From contig OY759970.1 in assembly GCA_963662965.1 (NCBI GenBank), positions 1,488,001 through 1,552,000 of the forward strand: a DNA stretch of 64,000 nt, in the 5' to 3' direction. Shown here piece by piece: positions 27,560 to 35,363 of the stretch. The DNA is from DTWD01 sp963662965 (GTDB lineage Bacteria; Acidobacteriota; Vicinamibacteria; Vicinamibacterales; UBA8438). A program made the translations under genes and the position numbers. The notes under the pieces were generated by a model. That model was not told the origin of the DNA. It ran no database searches and saw nothing but the letters and a program-made list of their open reading frames with translations. Position 1 is the stretch's first letter. Each line of letters begins with the position of its first letter.

Positions 27560-29059
27560 TTACCCCAGCTCGCGCATCGCGATGACATATGCGGCGGCGG
27601 CGACGCCGTGTGCGCGCACGACGGCGCTTTGCGACGCCAGCGTGCGCAGGGCCCGTTCGAGAAACACCGGCGCCTCGGCCAGTGACGCCAGACGGGCGAG
27701 GACGCGCGCCGCCTCGCAGTTCAGCCGGTACGGGCGCAGCGGCTCGCGCAACAAACCGATGTCGTCGTCGGCGTGGATACGGTCGCGAAAGCCGCCGGCG
27801 TCTCGATCCCACAACCGGTGGAGGGCGAAGTGCATGAGCTCCTGGGCCATGTCGAGATACACGTCACGCTCGGTGACGACGTGGAGATCGACTAGGGCCG
27901 CGCTCGGGCGCACCTGATCCGTGAGCAAACCGCGCATGCCGAAAGTGGTATCTGCCTCGTGGGCGATGCCGGCACCGCGTTCGTAGGTGTCGGCCACCAC
28001 CCGCTCGACGGCGTCGGCGGCAAACGCCAGGAGCGAGTCGTCCTCGAGCACGCCCGCAGCGCGGACGTAGGCGCGCGCCATGAGCGCGGTGCCATCGGCG
28101 TAGACGGTGGCGTCGACCGGCGGAGGTGGACCGCCCGTCCCGTCGACGTCCGTGGTGTAGTACGTCGCGTCAGCGCGCTGACTCGCTGAGAACCCGGCAC
28201 GGTCGTCGTCCTGCGGGACGAACGTCCGGCGCACGAACCGAAGGAGGTCGACCGCCCGCTCGTGCCATTCGTCGGCCTCATGTTGGTGACTGTCGAGAAA
28301 GAGGCGAAGGGCGGCGGCGTTGATCGGTAACAATTTTTCTGTGCTGGGGTCGGTCCAGTCGCGCCGTGCGCAGAACCGGAACACCCCGCCGTCTCGGTGA
28401 TCGTAGAGTCCGCCCCACGCGATCGCCCGAAGCGTGCGTTCGACGACGGGCACGAAGGCCGAATCCCCCGCAGCCACATACTGGCGCGCCAGCTCCAGCG
28501 CGTCGCTGTGGATCCGTTTGGCGCCCGTGCCGAATCCCCCGTGCTCGGCGTCGAACTGTTCGAGCAGGTGTGTTGCGACCCATCCGTCGAGCGACGGGTC
28601 GGGCCCCTCGGCTCCCGACGGCGAATGTCCGCCACCGGCGTCTCGGTGCGCGCCGTTCCCGACGTGGCTATCGCTAGCGCCGCCGTCGGCGTCTTCAGAG
28701 AGGGCGTCGTACTGCCGCGCAAACGCGTCCGCAACGGTGGGCAGGAGCTCGGCCAGGCGCTCGACGGTGGCGTAGGTTTCACCCCCGAGGAGCCGCCCAT
28801 CCGGCGTCAGGAACGCGGTGGTCGGCCACCCTCCAAGGCTGTAGCGCTCACTGATGTCCGGTCGCTGGTCCGCGTCGACCCAGATCGGCACGAATCGGTC
28901 GCGCACGAGGGCGGCCACCGACGTGTCGGCGTACGCCGCGCGCAACATCTCGGCGGTCCACGGGCACCACCGGGTGCCGATCGCGAGCAACACCGGCGCG
29001 CGGGCGGCACGCGCCCGGGCGAAGGTGGCGGCGCGCCATTTACCCCATTCGACGGAAAT
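27560..29059 (-). CDS. thioredoxin-domain DUF255 (YyaL-like) protein
   Basis: The product has an N-terminal thioredoxin-like domain (PVLLAIGTRWCPWT, DRFVPIWVDADQRPDI, GGWPTTAFLTPDG). An alpha/alpha-toroid resembling N-acylglucosamine epimerase or GH-type barrels follows (GGFGTGAKRIHSDALELA, VYADGTALMARAYVRA). The usual CxxC is CPWT here, so the second Cys is absent. After the upstream stop TAA (29066) there is no ATG in frame. GAGGAG lies 9-10 bases before an ATT at 29059, giving 499 aa that begin SVEWGKWRAATF. The first GTG is at 28993 and would cut the domain start. An ATT start, or a mutated ATG, is likely. The gene follows the OsmC-like selenoprotein after 6 bases, so both are one operon. 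Its function is unknown. Confidence 0.8.
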   Translation of the reverse strand: MSVEWGKWRAATFARARAARAPVLLAIGTRWCPWTAEMLRAAYADTSVAALVRDRFVPIWVDADQRPDISERYSLGGWPTTAFLTPDGRLLGGETYATVERLAELLPTVADAFARQYDALSEDADGGASDSHVGNGAHRDAGGGHSPSGAEGPDPSLDGWVATHLLEQFDAEHGGFGTGAKRIHSDALELARQYVAAGDSAFVPVVERTLRAIAWGGLYDHRDGGVFRFCARRDWTDPSTEKLLPINAAALRLFLDSHQHEADEWHERAVDLLRFVRRTFVPQDDDRAGFSASQRADATYYTTDVDGTGGPPPPVDATVYADGTALMARAYVRAAGVLEDDSLLAFAADAVERVVADTYERGAGIAHEADTTFGMRGLLTDQVRPSAALVDLHVVTERDVYLDMAQELMHFALHRLWDRDAGGFRDRIHADDDIGLLREPLRPYRLNCEAARVLARLASLAEAPVFLERALRTLASQSAVVRAHGVAAAAYVIAMRELG

Positions 29060-29065
29060 GGAGCC

Positions 29066-29530
29066 TTACTCCTCGGTGATGTTCGCGGCGATGTCGATGT
29101 CGATACAACCGCTCACGCTGTTGGCCGCCGGACACCCGGTCTGATGCTTCGCGACCGCCCGCTCGGCCGCTTCGCGCTTCCCTTTCGGGATCTTGAGGTC
29201 GTACCGAACACGAATACGGGTAATCCGGAGCACGTTGTCGACCGCTTCGATGTCACCTTCGACCTGGGCCGTGATCTTGTCGCGGGGGGCGGGAATCTCG
29301 CGCACCTCCAGTGCGCGTGCAAGGGTGCCGAGCAGTCAACCACCGACGGCACCGACGATGTAGTCGAGGGTGGCCGGCACCTCCTCTTCCGGTTCGACGC
29401 CGTAGAACTTCTTGATGCCGCCATGGACGCCGAATCGAATCGGGGCATCGAACCCCTCGAGATGCATCTCTCGGATGGGGCCCTTGACACGGTCAATCCG
29501 CATCCGGCTGGTATGGACGATGTCTGGCAC
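29066..29530 (-). CDS. OsmC-like peroxiredoxin, selenoprotein (in-frame TGA)
   Basis: Read through TGA at 29336-29338 the frame gives 154 aa. There is an N-terminal half with GPIREMHLEGFDAPIRFGVHGG and VPATLDYIVGAVGG-U-LLGTLARALE, then ITAQVEGDIE.VDNVLRITRIRVRYDLKIP. The resolving Cys region (HQTGCPAANSVSG) comes near the end. In OsmC/Ohr proteins the peroxidatic Cys sits exactly at this Gly-Gly-C-Leu site. TGA there and a clean downstream half in the same frame indicate selenocysteine (residue 65). The GTG start at 29530 has AAAGGAG 8 bases upstream. The protein should reduce peroxides in the cytoplasm. The alternative, two separate fragments, would leave both useless. A matching hairpin follows the TGA. 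Confidence 0.85.
29299..29317 (-). promoter_or_regulatory. candidate bacterial SECIS hairpin of the OsmC-like gene
   Basis: On the coding strand CGCGCAC, loop TGGAG and GTGCGCG form a perfect 7-bp stem with a 5-base loop. The loop starts 25 bases after the TGA and has G at its second position. These are the general features of bacterial SECIS elements, which lie within the coding sequence just downstream of UGA. Confidence 0.6.
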
Positions 29531-29560
29531 GGTATACGCTCCTTTGGTAATGCCCGATGC

Positions 29561-29566
29561 TACAAT
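29561..29566 (+). promoter_or_regulatory. -10 element (TACAAT), leaderless spacing
   Basis: TACAAT ends 8 bases before the ATG at 29575 with no ribosome binding site in between. This fits a leaderless mRNA for the phosphatase-like lipoprotein gene. Confidence 0.4.
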
Positions 29567-29574
29567 CGACGGCC

Positions 29575-30195
29575 ATGCGGCAGTCAAGCTTTTCGGCGTA
29601 CCCAATCGGCGTGATCCTCCTGGCCGGCACCGTCATTTTCGCATCGTGTGGAGGCGAGACGCCCCCCGAGACGACGGCCGCGCCTACCGAAGCCGCTGCC
29701 CCAGCCCCGGAGCCGGCAGCGCCCCAGACCCCGAGCTTTCAAGACGAAGAAGGTCCTGACGGCGTGCGCAACTACACCCGCGTCGACGCGACCGTCGCCT
29801 GCGCCGGCGCCACGCCCCCGGAGGCGATGGCCGAGCTGGCCGACCGGGGCTTCACCACGGTGATCAATTTCCGTACGGCCGGCGAGCGGGGCGCGACGCC
29901 CGATGCCGGCCAGGAAGCGGCGGAGGCGGCCGGGATGAAGTACATCCACCTCCCGTTCCGAGAGCCGACGGCCGAGGTCGCCGAGTCGTTTCTGGAAGCG
30001 GTCGCCGACCCGGCGAATCAGCCGGTGTTCATTCACTGCGGCTCGGCCAATCGCGTCGGGGCGATGTGGCTGATCAAGCGGGTGAAGCAGGACGGCTACG
30101 GGGTGGACGACGCGCTCGCCGAGGCCGAAGCGATCGGCCTCCGCAGCGAGGGCCTGCGCGAGTTCGCGCTCGACTACGTCAGCGCCGGTAACTGA
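29575..30195 (+). CDS. lipoprotein with cysteine-phosphatase (PTP-like) domain
   Basis: The 206-aa product has a lipoprotein signal (IGVILLAGTVIFASC, lipobox Cys) and a Pro/Ala/Glu-rich linker of about 35 residues. The phosphatase fold follows, with VACAGATPPEAMAELADRGFTTVINFRTAGE and the signature HCGSANRVG (nucleophile about Cys155, Arg161), matching CX5R. A helix-rich tail closes the domain. This is the DUF442/beta-lactamase-hydrolase-like phosphatase group. Substrate is unknown, and its lipid anchor places it in the envelope. The start ATG is 8 bases after a TACAAT hexamer. It is divergent from the OsmC-like gene and 18 bases before the PLP decarboxylase start. Confidence 0.8.
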   Translation: MRQSSFSAYPIGVILLAGTVIFASCGGETPPETTAAPTEAAAPAPEPAAPQTPSFQDEEGPDGVRNYTRVDATVACAGATPPEAMAELADRGFTTVINFRTAGERGATPDAGQEAAEAAGMKYIHLPFREPTAEVAESFLEAVADPANQPVFIHCGSANRVGAMWLIKRVKQDGYGVDDALAEAEAIGLRSEGLREFALDYVSAGN

Positions 30196-30213
30196 GACCC
30201 TCACGGGCACGCC

Positions 30214-31671
30214 GTGCCAAAGCACGAGGCGCCAGACCGCCCTCTGGGCGACATGGATGCCGAGACCTTCAGGCGTCACGGCCATGCCCTCGTCGAGTGG
30301 ATCGCGGAGTACCTCAGCGCCACCGAACACTACCCGGTCCTGTCCCGGAACCGGCCGGGCGAGGTGCGAGATGCCCTGCCTAACGCGCCACCCGAGCAGG
30401 GTGTCGCCTTTGACGAGATCTTCCGCGACTTCGAGCGGGTGGTCCTCCCGGGCATCACCCACTGGAACCATCCCGGGTTCTTCGCCTACTTCGCCATCTC
30501 GGGAAGCGCGCCGGGTGTCTTGGCGGAGTTCCTCGCCGCCGCCTTGAACGTGCAGGCGATGCTCTGGCGCACATCGCCGTCCGCCACCGAGCTCGAGGAG
30601 GTGACACTCGGCTGGCTGCGTCAGCTGCTTGGGTTGCCGGAGAGCTTCGAGGCGGTCATCTACGACACCGCGTCGGTGGCCAGCTTGCACGCGCTCGCCG
30701 CCGCCCGGCACCGCGCGGTGCCAGACGTCCGTCGCCGCGGTCTCGCCGGACGTCACGACCTGGGGCCGTTGCGCATCTACGCGTCTGGGCAGGCGCACTC
30801 GTCGATTGACAAGGTGGTGATGACGCTCGGCCTCGGACACGACGCGCTCCACAAGGTTCCGGTGGATGCGGACTTCCGCATGCAGCCGGACGCGCTTCGG
30901 GCTGCGATCCGGACGGACCGAGCCAACGGCGTGACACCGGTCGCCGCGGTTGCCACGGTCGGCACCACCTCGACGACGAGCGTCGACCCGGTCGCGGCGA
31001 TCGCCGAAGTCTGTGGCGACGAATACGTCTGGCTGCATGTCGATGCGGCCTATGCGGGCGCCGCGGCGCTCGTCCCCGATACGCACGACGTCCTCGACGG
31101 CTGCGCGCGCGCCGATTCGCTGGTCGTCAACCCGCACAAGTGGCTCTTCACGCCGTTCGACCTCAGCGCGTTTTATTGCCGGCACATGGATGTCGTGCGG
31201 GCCGCCTTCAGCCTGACCCCCGACTACCTGCAGACGCCGGAAGCCGGCGAGGTGCGCAACCTGATGGACACCGGCGTCCAGCTCGGGCGCCGGTTTCGGG
31301 CGCTCAAGCTGTGGGCGGTCATCCGGTACTTCGGCGCCGACGGGCTCCGCGATCGCATTGCCGAGCACATGCGGTTGGCACGGCTGTTCGCATCATGGGT
31401 CGACGAGAGTCCAGATTTCGAACGCGCCGCTCCCGTCCCGCTCAGCGTCGTCTGCTTCCGCGCGCGCGGCACTGGCGAGGCGACCGAGACCGACGATTTG
31501 AATGCGCGGCTCCTCGACCGGGTCAACGCCGGCGGCGAGGTCTTCCTCTCGCACACGCGCCTCGACGGGCATTACACCATCCGACTGGCGATTGGGCACA
31601 TCCGCACCACCGAGGCGCACGTCCGGCGCGCGTGGGAGCTGCTCGTCGACGCTCGCCGCGAGCTGCTTTAG
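30214..31671 (+). CDS. PLP-dependent aromatic-L-amino-acid decarboxylase (group II)
   Basis: The 485-aa protein has the family's N-terminal helices (LVEWIAEYLS, PGITHWNHPGFFAYFA). The PLP-binding Lys is in LVVNPHKWLFTPFD (about Lys309), with the Asp partner in WLHVDAAYAGAAAL. A C-terminal substrate block (TPDYLQTP, MDTGVQLGRRFRALKLW) follows. Such enzymes decarboxylate tryptophan, tyrosine, DOPA or phenylalanine to amines. Which of these it uses cannot be read from sequence. The start is the GTG at 30214 (MPKHEAPDRPLG). The stop TAG abuts a hairpin repeat. There is no signal peptide, so it is cytoplasmic. Confidence 0.92.
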   Translation: MPKHEAPDRPLGDMDAETFRRHGHALVEWIAEYLSATEHYPVLSRNRPGEVRDALPNAPPEQGVAFDEIFRDFERVVLPGITHWNHPGFFAYFAISGSAPGVLAEFLAAALNVQAMLWRTSPSATELEEVTLGWLRQLLGLPESFEAVIYDTASVASLHALAAARHRAVPDVRRRGLAGRHDLGPLRIYASGQAHSSIDKVVMTLGLGHDALHKVPVDADFRMQPDALRAAIRTDRANGVTPVAAVATVGTTSTTSVDPVAAIAEVCGDEYVWLHVDAAYAGAAALVPDTHDVLDGCARADSLVVNPHKWLFTPFDLSAFYCRHMDVVRAAFSLTPDYLQTPEAGEVRNLMDTGVQLGRRFRALKLWAVIRYFGADGLRDRIAEHMRLARLFASWVDESPDFERAAPVPLSVVCFRARGTGEATETDDLNARLLDRVNAGGEVFLSHTRLDGHYTIRLAIGHIRTTEAHVRRAWELLVDARRELL

Positions 31672-31738
31672 ACGGGGCTGACTGCCCCGAGCCTGTCGAG
31701 GGGCGAGGGCCCTATGTCCCGCTCCGTTCCACTCCGCT
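31669..31738. repeat. shortened hairpin repeat copy overlapping a stop codon
   Basis: It begins with the TAG of the decarboxylase and ACGGGGCTGACTGCCCCG, then GCTCCGTTCCACTCCGC as in the longer copies. The inner palindromes are lost. It lies between convergent genes and may serve as a terminator for both. Confidence 0.65.
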
Positions 31739-32249
31739 TACCCTTGCTGCGTTGGATAGCGACGAAAGATGCGCTGGACCCCGTGCTGGATCCGGTCGGC
31801 GTTCCGACCCGGGTTGTCCGACACCATGTCGAAGGCGACGCCCCGGAAGACCAGGCGCTCGTCGCCGGCATCGACCAGGTCGATCACGATCGAGCCGCGC
31901 TCCTGCGTGCGCACCCCCGACGAAGGTGATGAGTCGGCCGCCGTCGTCTTTCGAAGACTCGTAGGCATAGCCCAGCGGGTTGGCAATCTCACCTCTCATC
32001 TGAAACCGACCCACCGGTTTCGTGGCCATCTCGCTCTCGAGCTTCGCAGGACCGTCCTCGGCCAGCATCGTGACGATGCCGTTCCCGTTCCTCGTTCGTC
32101 GTGTAGCTCTCGACCCAGATGCTGAACGCCACGAATCCCCCACCGTCGGCACCGGTGGCGACGATCCGTCCGGTGTAGTCCTGAGCCTGGGCGGGAGTGG
32201 CCGAAGCCGCGATGAAGAGCGCAAAACCGATGGCAAACGCGAGACGCGT
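31738..32249 (-). pseudogene. secreted protein, chimera ending in a DUF4136-like tail
   Basis: Segments in three frames join to one product. First comes a signal peptide (RLAFAIGFALFIAASATPAQAQ) and a strand region (VATGADGGGFVAFSIWVESY). Next is a middle piece (NGIVTMLAEDGPAKLESEM, GRFQMRGEIANPLGYAYES). Last is a DUF4136-like tail (RGSIVIDLVDAGDERLVFRG, QHGVQRIFRRYP). Frameshifts lie near 32095 and 31915. The expected start position reads ACG with a good AGGAGGGG upstream, so the start codon itself may be lost (ATG to ACG). The middle and tail look like parts of two different proteins fused by a deletion. It is not functional as read. Confidence 0.65.
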
Positions 32250-32360
32250 GGGCGTTCCCCTCCTCTCGTGGACGACGTCAATTGAACGAAACCGGAACTC
32301 CCAGGTTACCCGCCCTTTATACACCCGAAGACTGTCGATCGCACGGGGCTTTTGTTCTTC

Positions 32361-32837
32361 TTAAGGTCTGTGCGTTCCACTCAATTCCTCCAGCCGCCAC
32401 GCTTCCCGCCAGGTCAGGCCGTCGTCGTCGCTCGACAGGACGACGAGACCGTGTGGCGGGAACTGCACTTCGTCGTCGACGGCACCGATGCGCCCGACGA
32501 GTCGTCGCAGCAGCCTGGCGATGTGCGGCATGTGCCCAACGAGCATCACGTCGCGGGACTCCCCGGCCAAACGGTCGGCCATGATGTCGGAGGGGTCGGC
32601 CGGCTGGAGGCCGCGGACCATGGTGAACGCCGGCGGCGGTTGGTAGGTCGCGCGAAACGCTTCGCCCGTTTGGCGCGCCCGGAGCTTGCCGCTGTGCCAG
32701 ATCTCGACGGGAGCGATGCCGCGTTCACGTGCGCGGGCGGCGAGTTGTCCCACCGCGGCCTTCCCCGCCGGCGACAGCGGCCGCTGCGCGTCAACTTGCG
32801 CGTCGACCGCCTCACCGTGATGAACCAGATAAATCAC
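32361..32837 (-). CDS. SixA-like phosphohistidine phosphatase with altered RHG motif
   Basis: The 158-aa protein starts at the GTG overlapping the madM stop (GTGA). The histidine phosphatase pattern begins YLVHHGEAVDA where the family has RHGEA, so the catalytic Arg is replaced by His. The remaining parts are conserved: WHSGKLRARQTGEAF and the second catalytic His in DVMLVGHMPHIARLL. SixA dephosphorylates His-containing phosphotransfer domains or proteins. Loss of the first Arg may reduce activity. Coupling to a malonate transporter is unusual, and the biological link is unclear. Confidence 0.8.
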   Translation of the reverse strand: MIYLVHHGEAVDAQVDAQRPLSPAGKAAVGQLAARARERGIAPVEIWHSGKLRARQTGEAFRATYQPPPAFTMVRGLQPADPSDIMADRLAGESRDVMLVGHMPHIARLLRRLVGRIGAVDDEVQFPPHGLVVLSSDDDGLTWREAWRLEELSGTHRP

Positions 32838-33616
32838 AGCATCATCCGGACGAGCAGGAACAAGATGGACGGCGCCAGCAGGCAACCGACACCCGTATAG
32901 AACGTCGCCGTCATCGCCCCGTACGGCACCAGCTTCGGGTCGGTCGCTGCGAGCCCCCCGGCCACTCCACTCGTCGTGCCCATGAGACCACCATAGATGA
33001 GCGCCGCATACGGACTATTGAGACCGATTCGCGGAGCCACGAACGGGGTGCCGACCATGACCAGCACCGACTTCGTGAGCCCGGCCGCCACGCTCAACGC
33101 GATGATGTCACTGCCAGCTCCCAGTGCCGTCCCGGTCACCGGGCCGACGATGTAGGTCGCCGCGCCGGCGCCGATGGTCGTGACCGCGATGGGATCGGTG
33201 TACCCGAACGCGACGGCGACAACGGCACCAATCCCGAACGACAGCACGACCCCGACGACGATCGACATCGCTCCGACGAGCCCTGCCCGTTTGAGCGTGC
33301 TGAGATCGGCTCCGAACGCGGTGGCGACAATGGCGAAGTCCCGAAACATCGCGCCGCCCATGATGCCAACGCCGGCCAGCAACGGGATGTCGGCGAGTCC
33401 GGTGTTGCCACCGGTCGTGAGACCGCCGTACCACGCCAGCACCAATCCGAGCGTGATCGCAATCGCGGAACCATGGACGTGGCCACGCGTCAGTTTCGCG
33501 GATATCAAGTACGACAACCACACCAGCGCCCCGACAAACATGAACGCCGTAATCAGCGCGTTCGCCGACAAGACTCGCTGCAGGGAATCAAGAATCATCC
33601 CGACCACCTTGTCCAA
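32834..33616 (-). CDS. madM: malonate transporter subunit MadM
   Basis: The 260-aa integral membrane protein has about eight hydrophobic segments (ITAFMFVGALVWLSYLIS, IAITLGLVLAWYGGL, IVGPVTGTALGAGSD) and a conserved Gly-rich core (GGNTGLADIPLLAGVGIMGG). This matches the large subunit of the MadLM sodium-dependent malonate carrier. It overlaps madL by 29 bases. The partner subunit upstream and a matC-like carrier diverging at 34080 make a malonate uptake cluster, though no decarboxylase genes are in the window. Confidence 0.9.
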   Translation of the reverse strand: MDKVVGMILDSLQRVLSANALITAFMFVGALVWLSYLISAKLTRGHVHGSAIAITLGLVLAWYGGLTTGGNTGLADIPLLAGVGIMGGAMFRDFAIVATAFGADLSTLKRAGLVGAMSIVVGVVLSFGIGAVVAVAFGYTDPIAVTTIGAGAATYIVGPVTGTALGAGSDIIALSVAAGLTKSVLVMVGTPFVAPRIGLNSPYAALIYGGLMGTTSGVAGGLAATDPKLVPYGAMTATFYTGVGCLLAPSILFLLVRMML

Positions 33617-33959
33617 AGTGCGCCAGCACCGGAATCATCGCGAAACTTGCCGCCACCGCGGCGACACCGGCGACGATCGCCATCCACCCGCCCGATAAGG
33701 CACCGAACACGTTCTGTCTCGCCGCCATCGCGACGACGATCGGAATGTACATCGCACTCCAAAACCCGACTCCCGTCTCCGTGATCGGGCTGAGCGGGCG
33801 CTCTCGAGACATCAGATTGTGCAGCACGAGCAGCAGAAGCATGGCGATGCCGACTCCACCGACGTTGGCTTGGACGCCGATGACCTCACCGAGCAGGTCA
33901 CCGACGAACACACCCATCAGCATGCAGAACGACAACAACGCGACACCATAGATCGTCAC
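33588..33959 (-). CDS. madL: malonate transporter subunit MadL
   Basis: The 123-aa membrane protein (MTIYGVALLSFCMLMGVFVGDLLGE-type start) contains SPITETGVGFWSAMYIPIVVAMAARQNV, a MadL signature. It has four probable membrane helices. The start is a GTG with AAGGAGG 7 bases upstream, the best ribosome binding site in this region. It is the first gene of the leftward madL-madM-sixA operon. Confidence 0.9.
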   Translation of the reverse strand: MTIYGVALLSFCMLMGVFVGDLLGEVIGVQANVGGVGIAMLLLLVLHNLMSRERPLSPITETGVGFWSAMYIPIVVAMAARQNVFGALSGGWMAIVAGVAAVAASFAMIPVLAHFGQGGRDDS

Positions 33960-34065
33960 ATCGGACCTCCTTGCCTGTAGTCTGACAGCGCGACGACGTT
34001 ACCCGATCCGGTTCAGCCCGACAACGATCGCACGCCCTCCGGGGGCCGGTCGCCGCCACCACCGG

Positions 34066-34071
34066 TATACT
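34066..34071 (+). promoter_or_regulatory. -10 element (TATACT), leaderless spacing
   Basis: TATACT ends 8 bases before the ATG of the matC-like gene, and no Shine-Dalgarno sequence occurs between. The 120-base gap to madL also holds the leftward promoter. Confidence 0.45.
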
Positions 34072-34079
34072 CGCGCTCG

Positions 34080-35360
34080 ATGGACGCCGCCACTCTCTCA
34101 CTCGGCGCAGGCCTCGTCACCATCATTATCAGCTGCACGATTCGGCTGCACGTCGGATTCCTCGCCATCTCACTCGCCTGGATCGTCGGGGTCTACGCCG
34201 CTGACATGAGCCCGCGCGAGGTGATGAGCGGCTTTCCGACGCGTCTCTTCCTGACGCTCGCCGGCGTCACCCTTCTCTTCTCGCTCGCGCAGGCCAACGG
34301 CACGCTCGACCGCATCGCGCATAAAGCGGTCCGCTTCTGCAAGGGGAACGTCGGCGTGATTCCGGTGATGTTCTTCTTTCTCTCGTTCGTGCTGTCGTCG
34401 ATCGGCCCTGGCAGCATCGCATCGACGGCGCTCATGGCGCCGATGGCGATGGCGGTGGCGGGACAGGTCGGCATTTCCGCGTTTCTGATGGCGATCATGA
34501 TCGGTCATGGGGGCAACGCTGGCGCGCTCTCGCCGATCGCACCGGCCGGCATCATCGTGAACGGGGTCATGGATGCCAACGGACTCGGCGGCCACGAGAT
34601 GCTCACGTATCTCAACAACATGATGGCGCAGACGGTGGTCGTCTTCGCCGGATACTTCCTGTTCGGCGGCTGGCGGCTGCTCGGTCGCTACCACGAAGGG
34701 GACTTGATCGTCCCGGGCACCGACGGCGACTCGACGGCCTCGGGCGACTTCGAACCGCGGCACTGGCTCACGATCGGCGTCATCGGAGCGTTGCTCACTG
34801 GCGTCATCCTGTTCAACGTCGACGTCGGCCTCGGTGCATTCGCCTGCACGATCGTTCTGGCGCTGCTCAAGGCCGGCGACGAGTCGGAAGCGGTCAAACT
34901 GATGCCGTGGCGCGTGATCATGATGGTGTGCGGTGTCACCGTCTTGGTGTCCGTCCTCGACGCCACCGGTGGCCTCGACCTCTTCACTCAAATGCTCGTC
35001 GACATCTCAACGGCCGACACGGCCACCGCGGTCATGGCATTCACGACCGGCTTTATCTCGATTTACAGCAGCACCTCCGGTGTCGTGCTGCCGATGTTTC
35101 TGCCGACGGTGCCTGACATTGCACAGCAACTCGGCGGGGTCGACCCGCTGGCGATCGCCTCCTCGATGAACGTCGGCGCACACCTCGTCGACGTGTCGGC
35201 GCTGTCGACGCTCGGCGCACTCTGTATGGCGGCGGCGCCAAAACACGAGAACAGCCGGACGCTGTTCAACAAGCTGATGGCCTGGGGACTGTCGATGACC
35301 GTGGTCGGCGGCACCACGTGCTGGCTGCTGTTTACGGTGCTGCGCATAGGGCTGGATTAG
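34080..35360 (+). CDS. MatC-like dicarboxylate/malonate carrier (SLC13-type fold)
   Basis: The 426-aa protein has about 12 hydrophobic segments. It opens with the MatC N-terminal pattern (GLVTIIISCTIRLHVGFLAISLAWIVG), then GFPTRLFLTLAGVTLLFSLAQANGTL, and ends in an ion-transporter half (MMVCGVTVLVSVLDATGG, IYSSTSGVVLPMFLPT, ASSMNVGAHLVDVSALSTLG). MatC carries malonate in rhizobia. Placement opposite madLM supports a malonate or similar dicarboxylate substrate. The gene is intact and ends 3 bases before the end of the convergent modC. Confidence 0.85.
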   Translation: MDAATLSLGAGLVTIIISCTIRLHVGFLAISLAWIVGVYAADMSPREVMSGFPTRLFLTLAGVTLLFSLAQANGTLDRIAHKAVRFCKGNVGVIPVMFFFLSFVLSSIGPGSIASTALMAPMAMAVAGQVGISAFLMAIMIGHGGNAGALSPIAPAGIIVNGVMDANGLGGHEMLTYLNNMMAQTVVVFAGYFLFGGWRLLGRYHEGDLIVPGTDGDSTASGDFEPRHWLTIGVIGALLTGVILFNVDVGLGAFACTIVLALLKAGDESEAVKLMPWRVIMMVCGVTVLVSVLDATGGLDLFTQMLVDISTADTATAVMAFTTGFISIYSSTSGVVLPMFLPTVPDIAQQLGGVDPLAIASSMNVGAHLVDVSALSTLGALCMAAAPKHENSRTLFNKLMAWGLSMTVVGGTTCWLLFTVLRIGLD

Positions 35361-35363
35361 AGC

